A stretch of 64,000 nucleotides of DNA from Chenopodium formosanum (taxonomy: Eukaryota > Streptophyta > Magnoliopsida > Caryophyllales > Amaranthaceae): assembly GCA_024500155.1 (NCBI GenBank), contig CM044857.1:1118501-1182500 (forward strand), written 5' to 3'. Below the pieces are notes generated by a model. That model did not search any database. It saw nothing but the letters and a program-made list of their open reading frames with translations, and was not told where the DNA came from. Made by a program: the position numbers and the translations under genes. This document shows positions 11,246 through 22,179 of this stretch, piece after piece; positions within the stretch are counted from its first letter, which is position 1; every line of letters starts with the position of its first letter.

Positions 11246-11656
11246 CTCTTCTTCTTCATCCATACCATGCAACCATGATGGAATGTGAGCAACTGCAGGG
11301 ATTACTCCTTTAAATTTCTTCAGTTGAGAAACATGGAAGATTGGATGTCTCTGATCATCCTGAGGTAACTTCAGTTTATAAGTCACCTTCTCAATAACTT
11401 CAGCAACCTGAAAAGGACCATAAAACTTCGAAGACAGCTTATCATGTGATCCTTGCCTAAGAGTTTTATGTTTGTAAGCTTGTCGTTTTAGCCAAACCCA
11501 ACTTCCTACAGTAAACTCTTTGTCACTTCTCTTTTTATTAGCTTGAGCCTTCATCTTCTTCCCATTTTTGTAAAGACCTATCAACAGCAACAACTTTAGA
11601 TTCTCCGGGCAGATATGACAAATGCAAAGGAGGTGGTTGATTGTACACAATCTCAT
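11246..11656 (-). pseudogene. Integrase C-terminal part of the Reina-like element
   Basis: Contains KEFTVGSWVWLKRQAYKHK, KLSSKFYGPFQVAEVIEKV and HPIFHVSQLKKFKG. This is the GPY/F-type module found at the C-terminus of Ty3/gypsy integrases (W-L-K, GPF, V-A-Y-L, HPVFHVSLLK). Its N-terminal connection to the catalytic core is frameshifted. Confidence 0.75.
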
Positions 11657-12202
11657 ATGGAGTCATCTAAGATGATGTGTGAAAATTTGTATTGTACCAC
11701 CACTCCGCCAATGGTAGCCATTTACTCCAATTCTTAGGGAATTCACTGGTCAAATAGGTCTCCAAACATCTATTCACCCTTTAGTTTGACTATCTGTATG
11801 GTAAGCTGAAGATAATAGCAAATTAGTGCCCTGCAACTCAAACAAAGCTTTCCAGAAATTGCTTAAAAATACTGCATCCCTATCACTGACTATTGATCTA
11901 GGCCAGATATGTAGCTTGAACACCCCATCCAAATAAGGTTTGGCTACTCAGTATTGTATAAGGATGAGACAAATCCATAAAATGAGCATACTTTCTAATC
12001 TGTCAACCACAACAAAAATGACATTCTTTCCAAAAGAGACAGGTAGCCCTCCAATAAAGCCCATGGAAATATCAACCCACACTTCTTGAGGAATTGGCAG
12101 GGGTTGTAAAAAACCAGGACTAACAGCATTCTCAGTTTTATTAGCCTGATTAGCCTCACAGACTAAACAATTTCTCACAAAGTGAATGACAAAAGTGGTC
12201 AT
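11657..12202 (-). pseudogene. Integrase zinc finger and catalytic core, broken
   Basis: From 12202 the minus strand reads a CLVCEANQANK finger half, then PIPQEVWVDISMGFIGGLP, then VVVDRL. This is the start of the DDE core. In relatives the motif is SMDFIxGLP with the first catalytic Asp; here that position appears to be Gly. The rest of the core down to 11657 is split by frameshifts. Confidence 0.7.
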
Positions 12203-12905
12203 TCCGTTCCAATAGAATCTTTCACTAAAGTAGCATCTCTACCAGAATGTCCACCTTGTCTTTGTAACCATTAAAGTATTGCCACTTTCAGCTCATCATT
12301 TGGTCCCACCACTAACTTGCCTTTTCTTCTCAACAACCCATCTTATATAGCATAGTTATGAGTTGCATACGCTAAGAAAGAAACTGAAACAAAGCAATAG
12401 TGTTCAAGTCTAGCTCATAACTGTCCCTCAGCTTTTGTGCGTGCCACTGTCAATGCCATGCACAATAATTCTGCACCAGTTACCCTTGACAAGGCATCTG
12501 CTACCATATTCTCACTTCCTTTCTTGTATACAATCTCATAACTGAATCCCATAAGCTTAGACAACTATAGCTGCTGAAATGGGGTTGAGATCTTTTGTTG
12601 TAAAAGCCACTTGAGACTCTTCTGATAAGTTCTAATGATAAAATGTTGCCCCATTAAGTAAGTAGTTCATTTTCATAGACAGATAACTTCTGCTCTAGGT
12701 CCCAATGTCTTACTCAAGAATGCCAAAGGATGACCAGCTTGCATCGGAACTGCTCCAATACCTTTATTTGAAGCATCAGTTTCAACCTCAAATGCTTTTG
12801 AAAAATCTAGTAGAGCTAAAAATGGAGCTGAACTCAAAGCCAACTTAATTCTTCAAAAGCTTGCTGTTGTATATCATTCCATTTGAACTCTCTCTTCTTC
12901 AATAA
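12203..12905 (-). pseudogene. Decayed RNase H and linker region of the Reina-like element
   Basis: This lies between the reverse transcriptase and integrase parts and is expected to encode RNase H. I could follow no long frame through it. Short pieces are consistent with gypsy RNase H, but no catalytic set was confirmed. Confidence 0.45.
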
Positions 12906-13600
12906 TTAAGTCAAAGGTTTGCTGATATAGCCATAACCTCTAGCAAACTTTCTATAGGTAACCAGCCAACCCAAGAAACTTCTCAATTCCTTAACATTCT
13001 TAGGAGTAGGCCAATTCCTAATAGCTTCAATCTTCCTAGGATCAGTTTCTACCCCTATTCCAGAGATAAAGTGACCCAAATATTCAACCTTGTCGATAGC
13101 AAAACAACATTTACTCATATTTGCATACAAAGTATGCTGCTTCATCAAAAACAAATTTAAGGTGAATCAAATGCTCCTTGAGAGACCTACTATAGATCAA
13201 TATATCATCAAAGAAGACTAACACACATTTTCTTAGAAGTGGTCTGGAAATGTGATTCATCCAACTTTGGAAGGAAGCTGGGGCATTTGTAAGCCCAAAT
13301 GGCATTACTAAAAACTCATATTGACCATTCTGGGTTTTAAATGCAGCCTTGAACACATCACCATCATGAACTCTCAACTGATGATAACGAGCCCTTAGAT
13401 CAATCTTACTAAACACCCATGACCCAGCTAGCTCATCAATAAGCTCATCTACTACAGGAATTCGAAACTTGTCCTTCACTGTCTTCTTATTAAGCTCCCT
13501 ATAATCCACACATAGCCTCCAAGTCCCATCTTTCTTCCCCGCCAAAATAACTGGAGAGGCAAAAGGGTGCAGCTGAATTATGCCTTGATCAAGCATTTCT
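12906..13600 (-). pseudogene. Reverse transcriptase of the Reina-like element
   Basis: Minus-strand motifs in order are ASPVILAGKKDGTWRLCVDY, RELNKKTVKDKFRIPVVDEL, FSKIDLRARYHQLRV, FLVMPFGLTNAPASFQ and VLVFFDDILIYS. The last is the F-x-D-D catalytic box. The frame then shifts near 13130 and goes on with KCCFAIDKVEYLGHFISG and NVKELRSFLGW, the thumb and connection part. It is a typical Ty3/gypsy polymerase that copies element RNA into DNA, here inactivated by the frameshift. Confidence 0.85.
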
Positions 13601-14188
13601 TGGCTTCCTGCTCTAATTTTTCAATGATATCACTTTGAGCTAAAGGATACTTGTAGGGACTGATACTTACTGGATTTGTCCTAAATTCTAAAGGAATTCT
13701 ATGATCAAAAACTCCCCTACTAGGTGGTAGAGACTTAGGTTCCTAAAAAATGTCCTTATATTCTTGCAAAAGATCAGCCACAACAGCAGGATCACTAGAA
13801 ACCTCGGTATTACAGCAAAAAAATTCAAGAAGTGTCATGTTCGTAGGATATATAGTTGTACAGGTTGATTGAGTAACTTTTCAGTATTCTAACTCATAGA
13901 AACAAGGTCTTTTAGGTTTCTCACCCTGTTAAACATGGTGTTCACCATGATAATCAAATTCCATGATCAATTTCTTGAAATTCCAATTTACAGTTCCAAG
14001 TGTACTAAGCCATTGTACTTCAAGCACCATATCGCAATTTCCTAAGGAAATAAGAAGCATATCAGACTAGTGACCATACAAAATCCTTACATACACTCTA
14101 ACATGCCAAATGATTCCCATCTGCAACAGTGACAACTTAGGGAGAAATGCTTTCAGTCTGTAAACCCAAACGTTTTGCTACTTCCAAA

Positions 14189-14650
14189 TCAAGAAAATTG
14201 TGTACTGCCTGAATCAATAAGTATATGTAAAGGTTTCTTCCCAACAAATCCAATAACTCTCATAGTCTGAAAATTGTGATTGCCACACAAAGAATTCATG
14301 GAGGTATGAGGTTCCATATTCTCCAAATCATTACCCAAGGTATGATCAACTTCTGCCATATCTTCCCCATCACTTTCATCTTCTCTAGGTATCTCAACTA
14401 AAAACAATTGGGTTTGTTTAAGTGGGCATTTGTGAATTGTGATTCCTCTCATAGGGCTGATCACAAAAGTAACACAACCCCTTGAGTTATTTTCCCTCCT
14501 TTCTACTGCCATAAGGGTGGTATGGGGTTTCTGAGAAGTTTTGCTAGGTTGAAAAGGAACCATAGCTCCAGAGTTTACAGTGCTGGGTTTTGAGGTGGAA
14601 GTAGCAGGAAAGGAAGTCTTAGAACTGTATGAATTGTAAGGTATATCCAC
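14189..14650 (-). pseudogene. Protease and zinc-knuckle region of the Reina-like element
   Basis: The minus-strand frame ends with RVIGFVGKKPLHILIDSGST, which contains the DSGST active-site box of a retroviral-type aspartic protease. Upstream is a serine- and threonine-rich linker and a poor finger-like stretch (CPLKQTQLFLVEIP). It is separated from reverse transcriptase by about 600 bp without a clean frame. Confidence 0.7.
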
Positions 14651-14699
14651 ATTCTTAGCTGCCTCTAAACTTTCCTCCTATAATCTAGCAAACTCAACA

Positions 14700-15200
14700 G
14701 CTTCTGCTAGAGTCTGAGGCTTAAAAAAGGGCTTAACATTAAATTTAAGACCCCCAATAAAACTTGCAATAAAGTAAGAATAGTTAACCAATGATTCTGT
14801 GCAACATCAAAAGATGTCAACTCCTCAAAATCATCAACATAAGATTCTATTGTCCCCACTTGCTGCAATTTATTAAAATTCTCTATTGCATTATCAGATT
14901 TAGAATCTTTAAATCTAGCAGTTAAGTCAACCACAAATTCAGTCCAATCAACATTACTCCTCCCAGCCAAATAACTAGCTACCCATACTTCAGCCTTTTC
15001 AATCATATACAAGCTAGCTAGATCTACTTTCTGTTCATCACAAATCTTGCACAACTTAAAATACTTGTTGCATTTCTTGACCCACATTCTACAATTCATG
15101 CCATCAAACTTAGGAAACTCGAGTTTAGGAACATACCCAAGAGTCCTGGTTGGATTGGACCCTACTTCAGCAGCTCTCACTGGAGGTGATTTCTGCCCCC
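14700..15200 (-). pseudogene. gag of the Reina-like element
   Basis: The minus strand reads LEFPKFDGMNCRMWVKKCNK, then AEVWVASYLAGRSNVDWTEF and VDLTARFKDSKSDNAIENFN. This is the pattern of the Retrotrans_gag capsid domain (P-x-F-D-G-x-N, W, F-x-x-L). The frame shifts at about 14780 and the C-terminal part is lost in other frames. Confidence 0.7.
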
Positions 15201-15458
15201 AACTTCATCCAATTTCGCACTCAAATCATGCATCATCTTCAACACACGTTCTTGAAAAATCGAGCTAACTTTATGCTGCTCACCCAGTCGCAATTCAAGC
15301 TCTTTAACTTGCTGCTCAACAAACACCATTCTTTTGACAGTGATCAGTGCCAGAATTCGATTTCAAGAATCTTAAACTTTCGAATGAAAAACGAATTTCA
15401 ATCGATTTGGGTATTTTCAAGAGATTGGAGCTCTTGAAATGAGTTTGCTTGATACCAA

Positions 15459-15851
15459 TGTAACAGTACACAAGGTGTGAACTGGAATCTCACTCTAAAT
15501 TCACTAAGAACAAGTGAAATCAATGAAGGAACTCCATTGATGAGCTGAGAAGAATACAAGGTTTTACAGAGAGAATGTTGCGGAAGAAGAAAGGGATTTT
15601 TATTTGACAAGTCAAAAATGATTGAATGAGTTTAATACAATGATTACAGGTACTTATACCTTGTAAAAGACTTAGAATCAATCAATCAATCTAAGCCTTA
15701 ATCCCATAAGTGGGGTCGGCTAACATGAACCAAATTTGATTATTCCTTGTAATCATCGACATAAATCTAACAACCTGTCATACTAATTACATGTTAAAAC
15801 TAACTTTGCTGACTCAGCATAGCTTACAACTAACTAATACCTCCTATTACA
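15459..15851 (-). repeat. 5' LTR of the Reina-like element
   Basis: Plus-strand ends are TGTAACAG and CCTATTACA. It is about 88 bp longer than the 3' LTR, mostly because of the insertion at about 15676-15756. The right-hand target duplication GAATC follows directly. Confidence 0.8.
15676..15756. repeat. Short SINE-like insertion in one LTR only
   Basis: This stretch is absent from the other LTR. It contains AATCCCATAAGTGGGGTCGG followed by CTAACATGAA, a motif that also occurs in degenerate form near 20730-20760 (GGGGTTGGCTACATGAA). It looks like the tail of a dispersed short repeat. An (ATCA)n run sits at its left edge. Confidence 0.45.
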
Positions 15852-15856
15852 GAATC

Positions 15857-17438
15857 AGGGTGCTAAAATTCTCATCATTCAAGGAAGCAGCAATTTGTGG
15901 TTTCCACTGTGTTCTGAAGAGCAAGATGCTTTACAAGAAGGCAGTTGATAAATTAAAGACCTATGAAGATTTAGGTCGTTGCAATTCTCTGACAAGCCAA
16001 GGTTCAGATGGGTCTGGCTTAACTTCTATGAGGGACATGACCAGTACTCTAACTCCTTCAATAAAAAGATGCAGGGATCGCTAACCTCTCCGGTGTAAAG
16101 GTCGTAAGGCACTGATCATCCTGGCTCAGGAAGCAATGCGAAACCTGAATCTCGGAGCGCTAAAAAGCTCCAGCATCTAATCGTGAAAGGGTTGCTGCTT
16201 CACCTGTGATCTCAAACAGAAAACACATATATCCCTCTCCAACTCCATTTCACTCTTCTGGTATTGCGATTCCTGGCGCTGGGACACTGAATAACAGAGG
16301 TTTGCTGCATGAAATTTGCAATATTCTTCTGCTTGCTATAATATCTGATGTGTTTATCTCTACTCTCATATATAGTAGATGTCAAGCAAATTAAAGATGG
16401 CCCATGCACTGGAACAAAAGGCTTTCATGCTCCAGAGGTAAGACTACTAAATTTATAATGTTGTACTATCTATGGTGCGCGCTTCTGTATTATGTAGCTC
16501 TCCAAGACTTTCCCTAATGTCACTGTGTGCATTAGAGAGTTAGACAAGGAGTACCTTTCGAAATAATTTAGTGTTCCTGTTCTGTCAATATGTTCTTGGA
16601 AGTAAATTTTTGCTTGCAAAGGTATGATGGGAAATGCCAAATTAATTATACGTACTAAATATACATCCTTCGGTTAAATGAGTTGCATGTAATGATTATT
16701 TATTCTATCAGCAAGTATACATAACAAATATAATTATAGGCTAGGCTCAATGTTTTTATGCTGTGAGGATCGTTAGTATACATGCATCTATTACACCATA
16801 AATCATTGAACTAGATACTTAATTCTCTAAATCTTTACACTTTTACAGGTCTTGCTTAGATCTTTGCATCAAGGTCTAAGTTTGATGTTTGGTCAGCCGG
16901 TGTACCCTTACTTGACAAGTGGAGAAATGCCTTTCACGATGACCCATAACAGTAAAGCATGTTCTTTTTTTGTTGTCCAAGCATGTATTTGTAGGTCACC
17001 AATAAGCTTTGGCTCGTTTGTGTTAATCATTGTAGAAACATGGAGAACGTATTAAACCTATTGGGAAATGAGGAGCTGTGGGAAGTGGCGAAGTTACTGC
17101 GAATCTTCCTTACAAGAGGTAAATTAATTATATCTATTCTTGAATCAATTCCGTAGTTTTAATAATGAGATAAATTTGGTTGTTCAAGCATATGAATACT
17201 TACACTTTTAATGGCCAAATTTCATTGCAGGAACTTCTGATTATAGGTTTCTTACCCTCAATGACAGTAAGGGATTGGTGTATAATAAACACAAGGAGAC
17301 CAGATCTCCTTGATGTTTTCCCTGATTCGCTTTTAGATCTACTTTCCGAGATTAAGGATCAGTGCTCAAGAAGCTCTTGATCTTGAGTTCTTTATTTCAT
17401 GTCATGATGTCAGATCACACATAAGTAGAGATTATTGA
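15857..17438 (+). pseudogene. Cdc7-like kinase remnant, C-terminal exons
   Basis: Coding resumes after the retrotransposon. The large kinase-insert exon (about 15880-16299) contains NSLTSQGSDGSGLTSMRD and KGRKALIILAQEAMRN. It has a TAA at about 16081-16083 between them and a frame change near 16175 before RVAASPVISNRKHIY and SSGIAIPGAGTLNNRG. Further exons are 16376-16437 (CTGTKGFHAPE, the activation segment APE), 16849-16951 (LRSLHQG, then KFDVWSAGV in another frame), 17036-17118 (NEELWEVAKLL) and 17231-17438 (VRDWCIINTRRPDLL, then RISAQEALDLEFFISCHD after one frame change). The motifs and their order match plant Cdc7-like kinases. At least four lesions make this a pseudogene. Confidence 0.75.
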
Positions 17439-18637
17439 AATGTGATCAATGCCTGAATTCTACGAGCACATCGTTGCCTTTTAAGTGAATCTGTAAGACT
17501 TCCTAGAGACAAACTAGTTGATCCTGCAAATTTCTGAAGAAGCTCATTGTAAGTTTAGTTGTATAGTGATATCCAAAATAGGTTATTGGCTGACTTCCTG
17601 ACTGATTCAAGCAATACAAGAATACTACTATATGCAAGATTTTGGTGCCATTGCAGTAATTTTATGGCTTGTTCTGCACAAGAGATGCATTATCTGAGGG
17701 GATGTCCGACTAGTCCAAGTAAATGAGTCTACATGACCTAGCATGTTTATAATTACCAATGGTACAGAAAATCAGGAGAAAAGCCCCTGTATGTTAACAG
17801 ATTTCATGAACATGCTAGGCTTAGGCTCTACGCTCTTGCTGACACCTATCTAATGATCCAATGCAGTAATTCTTCAATAAGAGTATGAAATATGTTGAAG
17901 AAGAGACATTCATACCTAGTAGAAACTTAATTCATTGGCAATATTATGCATCAGACGTGTTTAGCTAAAGTGCTAAATCCAGCCATTAATGATGTTTCAT
18001 GTTGTCCACATAGCTTGTGCAATTGGTACACTATTGTGAGCGGGAATGTTTGTGTGGTGGTTTCAGCTGTAAGAGAGGTCATTTATATTCTAGTTTAATC
18101 CTACATTTCCATTTATATTTTCCTAAATCAGTTGAGGTGCTTTGGCAAATGATGTCTTCACAGGTTCTCATATTAGTGATGATTGCATGAGACAAAGGTC
18201 CCTTATTTTATCAAACTCGTCCTGAATCATGTTAGTTTACTCCAGAATTGTTGTCTCAACATGCTAGATGACTGCAACACATAACTAACTACTTCGTATA
18301 ATAATTGAACAGGCATCAATGAAAACATGAAAACTTCAATCACAGGAAGAAACCTCATCTAACATATGAAACATGAGGCAAGAAGAAAAACAGGGATTAA
18401 AAAGAGAGAAGAAAAGGACACCATTGCAGATAATCTCTGATGTTTGATACCCACAAAAAGAAGAAGCGCAGAAACCTAAACTGCTTGAATAACTAAGGAA
18501 TTGGTACAAAATGTTGTATCATTACAAAATATTCTGAAAGTTTTTAACAGAAGTACTCAATTCCCAATTAGAAGATCAAAACACTTGGCATATCCACTAC
18601 ATAATCTCACAATAATTTATAACACTAAAAAGTATTA
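17439..18637. other. Intergenic DNA, 3' of the kinase remnant
   Basis: Moderately AT-rich with no convincing frame, repeat pair or structured element on either strand. The first few hundred bases could be the former 3' untranslated region of the kinase gene. Confidence 0.5.
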
Positions 18638-19340
18638 TCAATTGCCTACTTCTTCCCCTCCATGGCTGCTCACTTCTTGTTGAACAAGACTAGATTCTCC
18701 TTCACTGCTCACACGACAATCATGTGGAACAACAGCAACCACTACGGAATCCATGGCAACCCGACCAAGACCTAAGCCTTTCTCTTCTGGAAGAGCAGAA
18801 ATATTGCGAAATGAAGTTCCATAGGAGTTTTGATACTCCCAAAATGGCAACCCATCACCTTCTCGAACCCCATGCCCAGTTACAACCACACAATGAGATT
18901 CAACCTTCCGATCTCGATCTCTATCTTCATATCCTGGTGGACTTGACACATACACAAAATCCCGGCTCTCTTGAAGTCTTGTTTGATAGAAATGATCCCG
19001 CATGGCGAACCTAATCACAAAGGGCCCATTATCTTCTAACTCAGTGACCAATTTCCTATCAACATCAGCCCTGTCAGACTCATCAGGACGACTAATAAAA
19101 CTTGCTTTTGTAGCCTTCACAACTCCATTACTTTCCCTCAAGATAATGCCTTGCTCATTAGTTTTTTCAAATATTTGTTGCATTATACGAGAGATCGATC
19201 TTTTTGACCTTTAGGAATATTGTGTCTAGCGGTAGAAAGAACATGCTCCCTTGACCAACACTTCTTTGTTTCAAGACATTTGTTCAATTTTGCACGATAA
19301 TACATAGCTCGAGTATACGAATGATTAATGCAAGTTCCCT
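18638..19340 (-). pseudogene. Papain-like (C1A) cysteine peptidase, second exon with one frameshift
   Basis: After an acceptor (AATGCAG) the minus strand opens at 19340. It completes QGREGTC with the upstream exon, placing a Cys where papain-type enzymes have the catalytic Cys. It continues INHSYTRAMYYRAKLNKC and HNIPKGQKDRS. Near 19190 the frame must shift; from the ATG at 19183 it goes on with MQQIFEKTNEQGIILRESNG, TELEDNGPFVIRFAMRDHFY and HCVVVTGHGVREGDG, ending with FWEYQNSYGTSF. The His of HCVVVTGHG and the Asn of QNSYGT sit where the catalytic His and Asn belong; NSYGT replaces the usual NSWGT. The frame ends at 18638. The family call is good; the frameshift makes it a probable pseudogene unless it is a sequencing error. 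Confidence 0.65.
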
Positions 19341-19457
19341 CTGCATTAATTGAGCAACAAAATGAATCAATCAAAATTCGTAAAAACAAAATGATTATTC
19401 AAAGAGCAAAAGATTTCAAAAATTGATTAAAAATACTCCATAAAAAGATTATCATAC

Positions 19458-19611
19458 CTCTTCCCTGATTTAGGGCAGGTTCAAGAAGACTACAAGAAAC
19501 GATGGACTTCCTTCTTCTCTTGTTTCTAGGGTCAATTGTTGAATAGCTCCATAATTGACCCTCCACCCTCTTCCTTTTTGCTCTGGTTAGCATACTTTTT
19601 ATAAAATGCAC
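19458..19611 (-). pseudogene. Papain-like peptidase, first visible exon
   Basis: The minus strand reads KRKRVEGQLWSYSTIDPRN and then KSIVSCSLLEPALNQGR before a donor at 19458/19457 (AGAG|GTATG). The last residues match the papain P-V-x-x-Q-G approach to the active-site Cys. The intron to 19340 is 117 bp, and joining it in phase 1 gives QGREGTC with the same Gln-to-Cys spacing as papain. No signal peptide or full inhibitory propeptide could be traced upstream. It may start at an ATG at 19611 or continue from an unrecognised exon. Confidence 0.55.
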
Positions 19612-20923
19612 ACTTTAATCAAAACAAATTTAATCAATTAGGGCAACCATACAAACCTAAGATGTGAACAACCCACTGTGGGAGAAAGCATTTAAAATCC
19701 AAACTATATCCAATAACCCACAAGCTTAAACCATGAAGTCTTGATAAAACAAAGAACCAAGATAGAACTAGAGTACAGTCAACCATACAAACCAGAATAT
19801 AACTTTTGAGAGTCATTTGGTCAGTTTTGGAAAGAAAAGGGCAGTAGATCGTCTAAAAATAAAGGATTAACAAAGATAAAAATCTAAAAGTACATAATCG
19901 AATTCAAGGGAACCACCAACAGAAAGATGGGGGAAAGCACAGTAAGAATATTCATTTGAATAACTATTTAGCCATGAAGGTCCAAAGATGACATGTTGAT
20001 ACCATTAAAGGTTGATATGGGCCAGCATTTTCTGTCCCTAACTGAAGTCTAAATGCAATGGTTGTGAGACTTGTGACTTTTGTGAGCTGAAAACAATTGT
20101 TTTTCCCTCTCAAACAACAACAATAGAAGCAATGTGTTTGACAACAAACACTCTACTTAACATTTCCCAAAATGGTTTGCTATGTGTTTGACAACAAAGC
20201 AATGTTGCCAATATATGAGTTTACAACTTTACACATATCATCTACTACAACTGATATTATACATATTTGTTCAAATAAATAACCCAAAACCTAAACAACA
20301 TGATGCATTGCAACTAGAATAAACTCTACAATCACATTTCATTGAAAAAATCTAAAATTAGTATCACATCTAATTGCAAATTTTAATTACTCCATTCTTT
20401 TCATAATAATTGACACCTATAGACTATTTTATAACTTTGACCCTCTTTTTTTTTTTGACGCAAAGCGATAAAAAGTAAGTTGTTAGATTTACATTATTGT
20501 ATATTTTTGGAATATCAAATCTTTAAATTTTTACTACTCTACATAATTAAGTAAAAGGTAGGGAGCCTTCAAAAAAAAAGTAAAAGGTAGGGAAGGCAAT
20601 TGGGAATTTGGGACCAACATCCAAGTCCCCACTTCCCAATTCCAAAAATAAACTCAGCTAATCAGATTAATTATACCTTGAAAACATAAATCATTCTTTA
20701 AAAAACAACATTATCAGCCTGAAATTCTTAATCCTAACGACGGGGTTGGCTACATGAATTATAATCCAAGAATAACCAAAATTTAATGAACTATATCAAC
20801 TAAAATTCAGACGTGGATCACAACAATAATAAGCAAGGATTATAATATTATTCCTAATCTCACTAATTCCACTTCAAATAAAAAAAATCAATCAAACAAA
20901 ACAAAAAGATGAAAAACATATAC
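19612..20923. other. AT-rich intergenic DNA with repeat scraps
   Basis: No reliable coding. A Stowaway-like scrap (TACTCCATTCTTTTCATAAT) lies at about 20390, and a short-repeat motif GGGGTTGGCTACATGAA at about 20740-20757 is shared with the insertion at 15676-15756. A direct repeat of AAAAGTAAAAGGTAGGGA lies near 20552-20590. Confidence 0.4.
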
Positions 20924-21046
20924 CTGAATCAAATCACCAGAAATATCAGCACAAAGAGAATGCTCCTCCAAAGGCAAAACCCTAATAGTAACACCCACAA
21001 TTCCAACCAACGACTTAATCTTCTCTTCTCCCTTCACCGTCAAAAA
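20924..21046 (-). pseudogene. Orphan exon candidate of an unrecognised gene
   Basis: The minus strand reads TVKGEEKIKSLVGIVGVTIR followed by LPLEEHSLCADISGDLIQ, then a donor at 20924/20923 (CAG|GTATATG). The codon in front of TVKGEEK is TTG, so a former ATG may be lost. At 21361-21420 the same strand has a 5'-UTR-like leader (AAACCCTAAACC) with its own donor CAG|GTAAAT. I do not recognise the protein and found no following exon. Confidence 0.35.
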
Positions 21047-22177
21047 TCAATGTAAGAAAAATAGAGATACAAGCAGTAATAAAGAGAGGAAAGTAGATTT
21101 TTCAGCTTGGTAATTGTGCTATAGGCCTAAAGCTAGCGCCTTTTTCCCTTTGTAGAAATGAGATTGTGTAAATTTCACCTTTATTTACAAAAATGTTAAT
21201 CAATTAAATTCATAAGTTAAAAATTTTGGGGTGATTTAATCAGATTTAGAAAGATAAGACTGTTGATTAAATGTAATAAACATTACATGATAATATGAGA
21301 AAGAAGAACTTTAGTAAAATTCAAGAAGAAGACATAATAAGGAAATTAACAAAGAAAATTTACCTGATAAATGATATGTGAAAAATCTGAGGATGAGGTT
21401 TAGGGTTTTAGCTTAGTTCTTCTCTTCTTCTCTAATATGTGCCTAAAGTTTGGGGAATGCTATTGTTACTTGGGCTATTACATAGTAGTGTAAATTTAGG
21501 CCTGAATTTTTGGTATGAAGTTTATAGTGTTTGTTTTAGTTTAGACAAGTTCAATTCATTTTCACACTACATTTTAATTCGGTTCAATTATACAAGACTT
21601 TAAACTCTCACTTAAATCACTATAGTTACCTCACTAAAATTTCAATACGTTTGATGTAGAGTTAAATTGGAAACACACTAGCCGACCACAACAATTTAGA
21701 CAAAATTATACTAAAGAGTAATATTATAGTTATTTATTATATATCTATACTAGTAGTTCTAAATTCACAATTATGAATTCAAATACATACAACTATACAA
21801 GTACCTGCTTTTAAAATTAAGGTTGTGTTCTTTAGAGCTAAAAAAACTGAATAGAGCTGTACTAAAATGTATTGTAAAAATAAACTAACAAAAAATTGAA
21901 TTAAGCTGAAGTAAACGGAAAATGAGTTGAAAAGAATCGGGCATTTTACTTACGATCAACGTAGTGATTTATAAGCCACGGCCACCCAAAAAGTAAATTT
22001 ATCCTCACCATACAATCCTTCACAACTCATAAGTTGAATTAGCTAGCTCATGCAATACAAAGATAGCTTTTACTTGTATTTTACTTACGTAAATGGTAAC
22101 TTATAACTTCTTTATTGGTTTTCTACAATAGATGCCCTATTGAATACTATATGCAATCAAATTATGCAATTAACATG
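21047..22177. other. AT-rich intergenic DNA
   Basis: Apart from the leader-like stretch at 21361-21420 on the minus strand, nothing coding was seen. A possible decayed Tourist-like MITE begins near 21826 (AAGGTTGTGTTCTTTAG), but no clean opposite end was found. Confidence 0.4.
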
Positions 22178-22179
22178 TA

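Larger units (their letters stand above)
10759..15851 (-). mobile_element. Reina-like chromovirus (Ty3/gypsy) inserted in the kinase intron
   Basis: A 5.1-kb LTR retrotransposon in minus orientation. LTRs lie at 10759-11063 and 15459-15851. They are flanked by a 5-bp target duplication GAATC (10754-10758 and 15852-15856). The primer site next to the 5' LTR reads TTGGTATCAAGC, close to the initiator-Met tRNA complement, and a purine tract (AACGGGGGAGC) precedes the 3' LTR. Order on the minus strand is gag, protease, reverse transcriptase, RNase H, integrase and chromodomain. The short LTRs, small size and chromodomain fit the Reina clade. All coding parts carry stops or frameshifts, so the copy is dead. 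It lies antisense to the host kinase. Confidence 0.85.
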
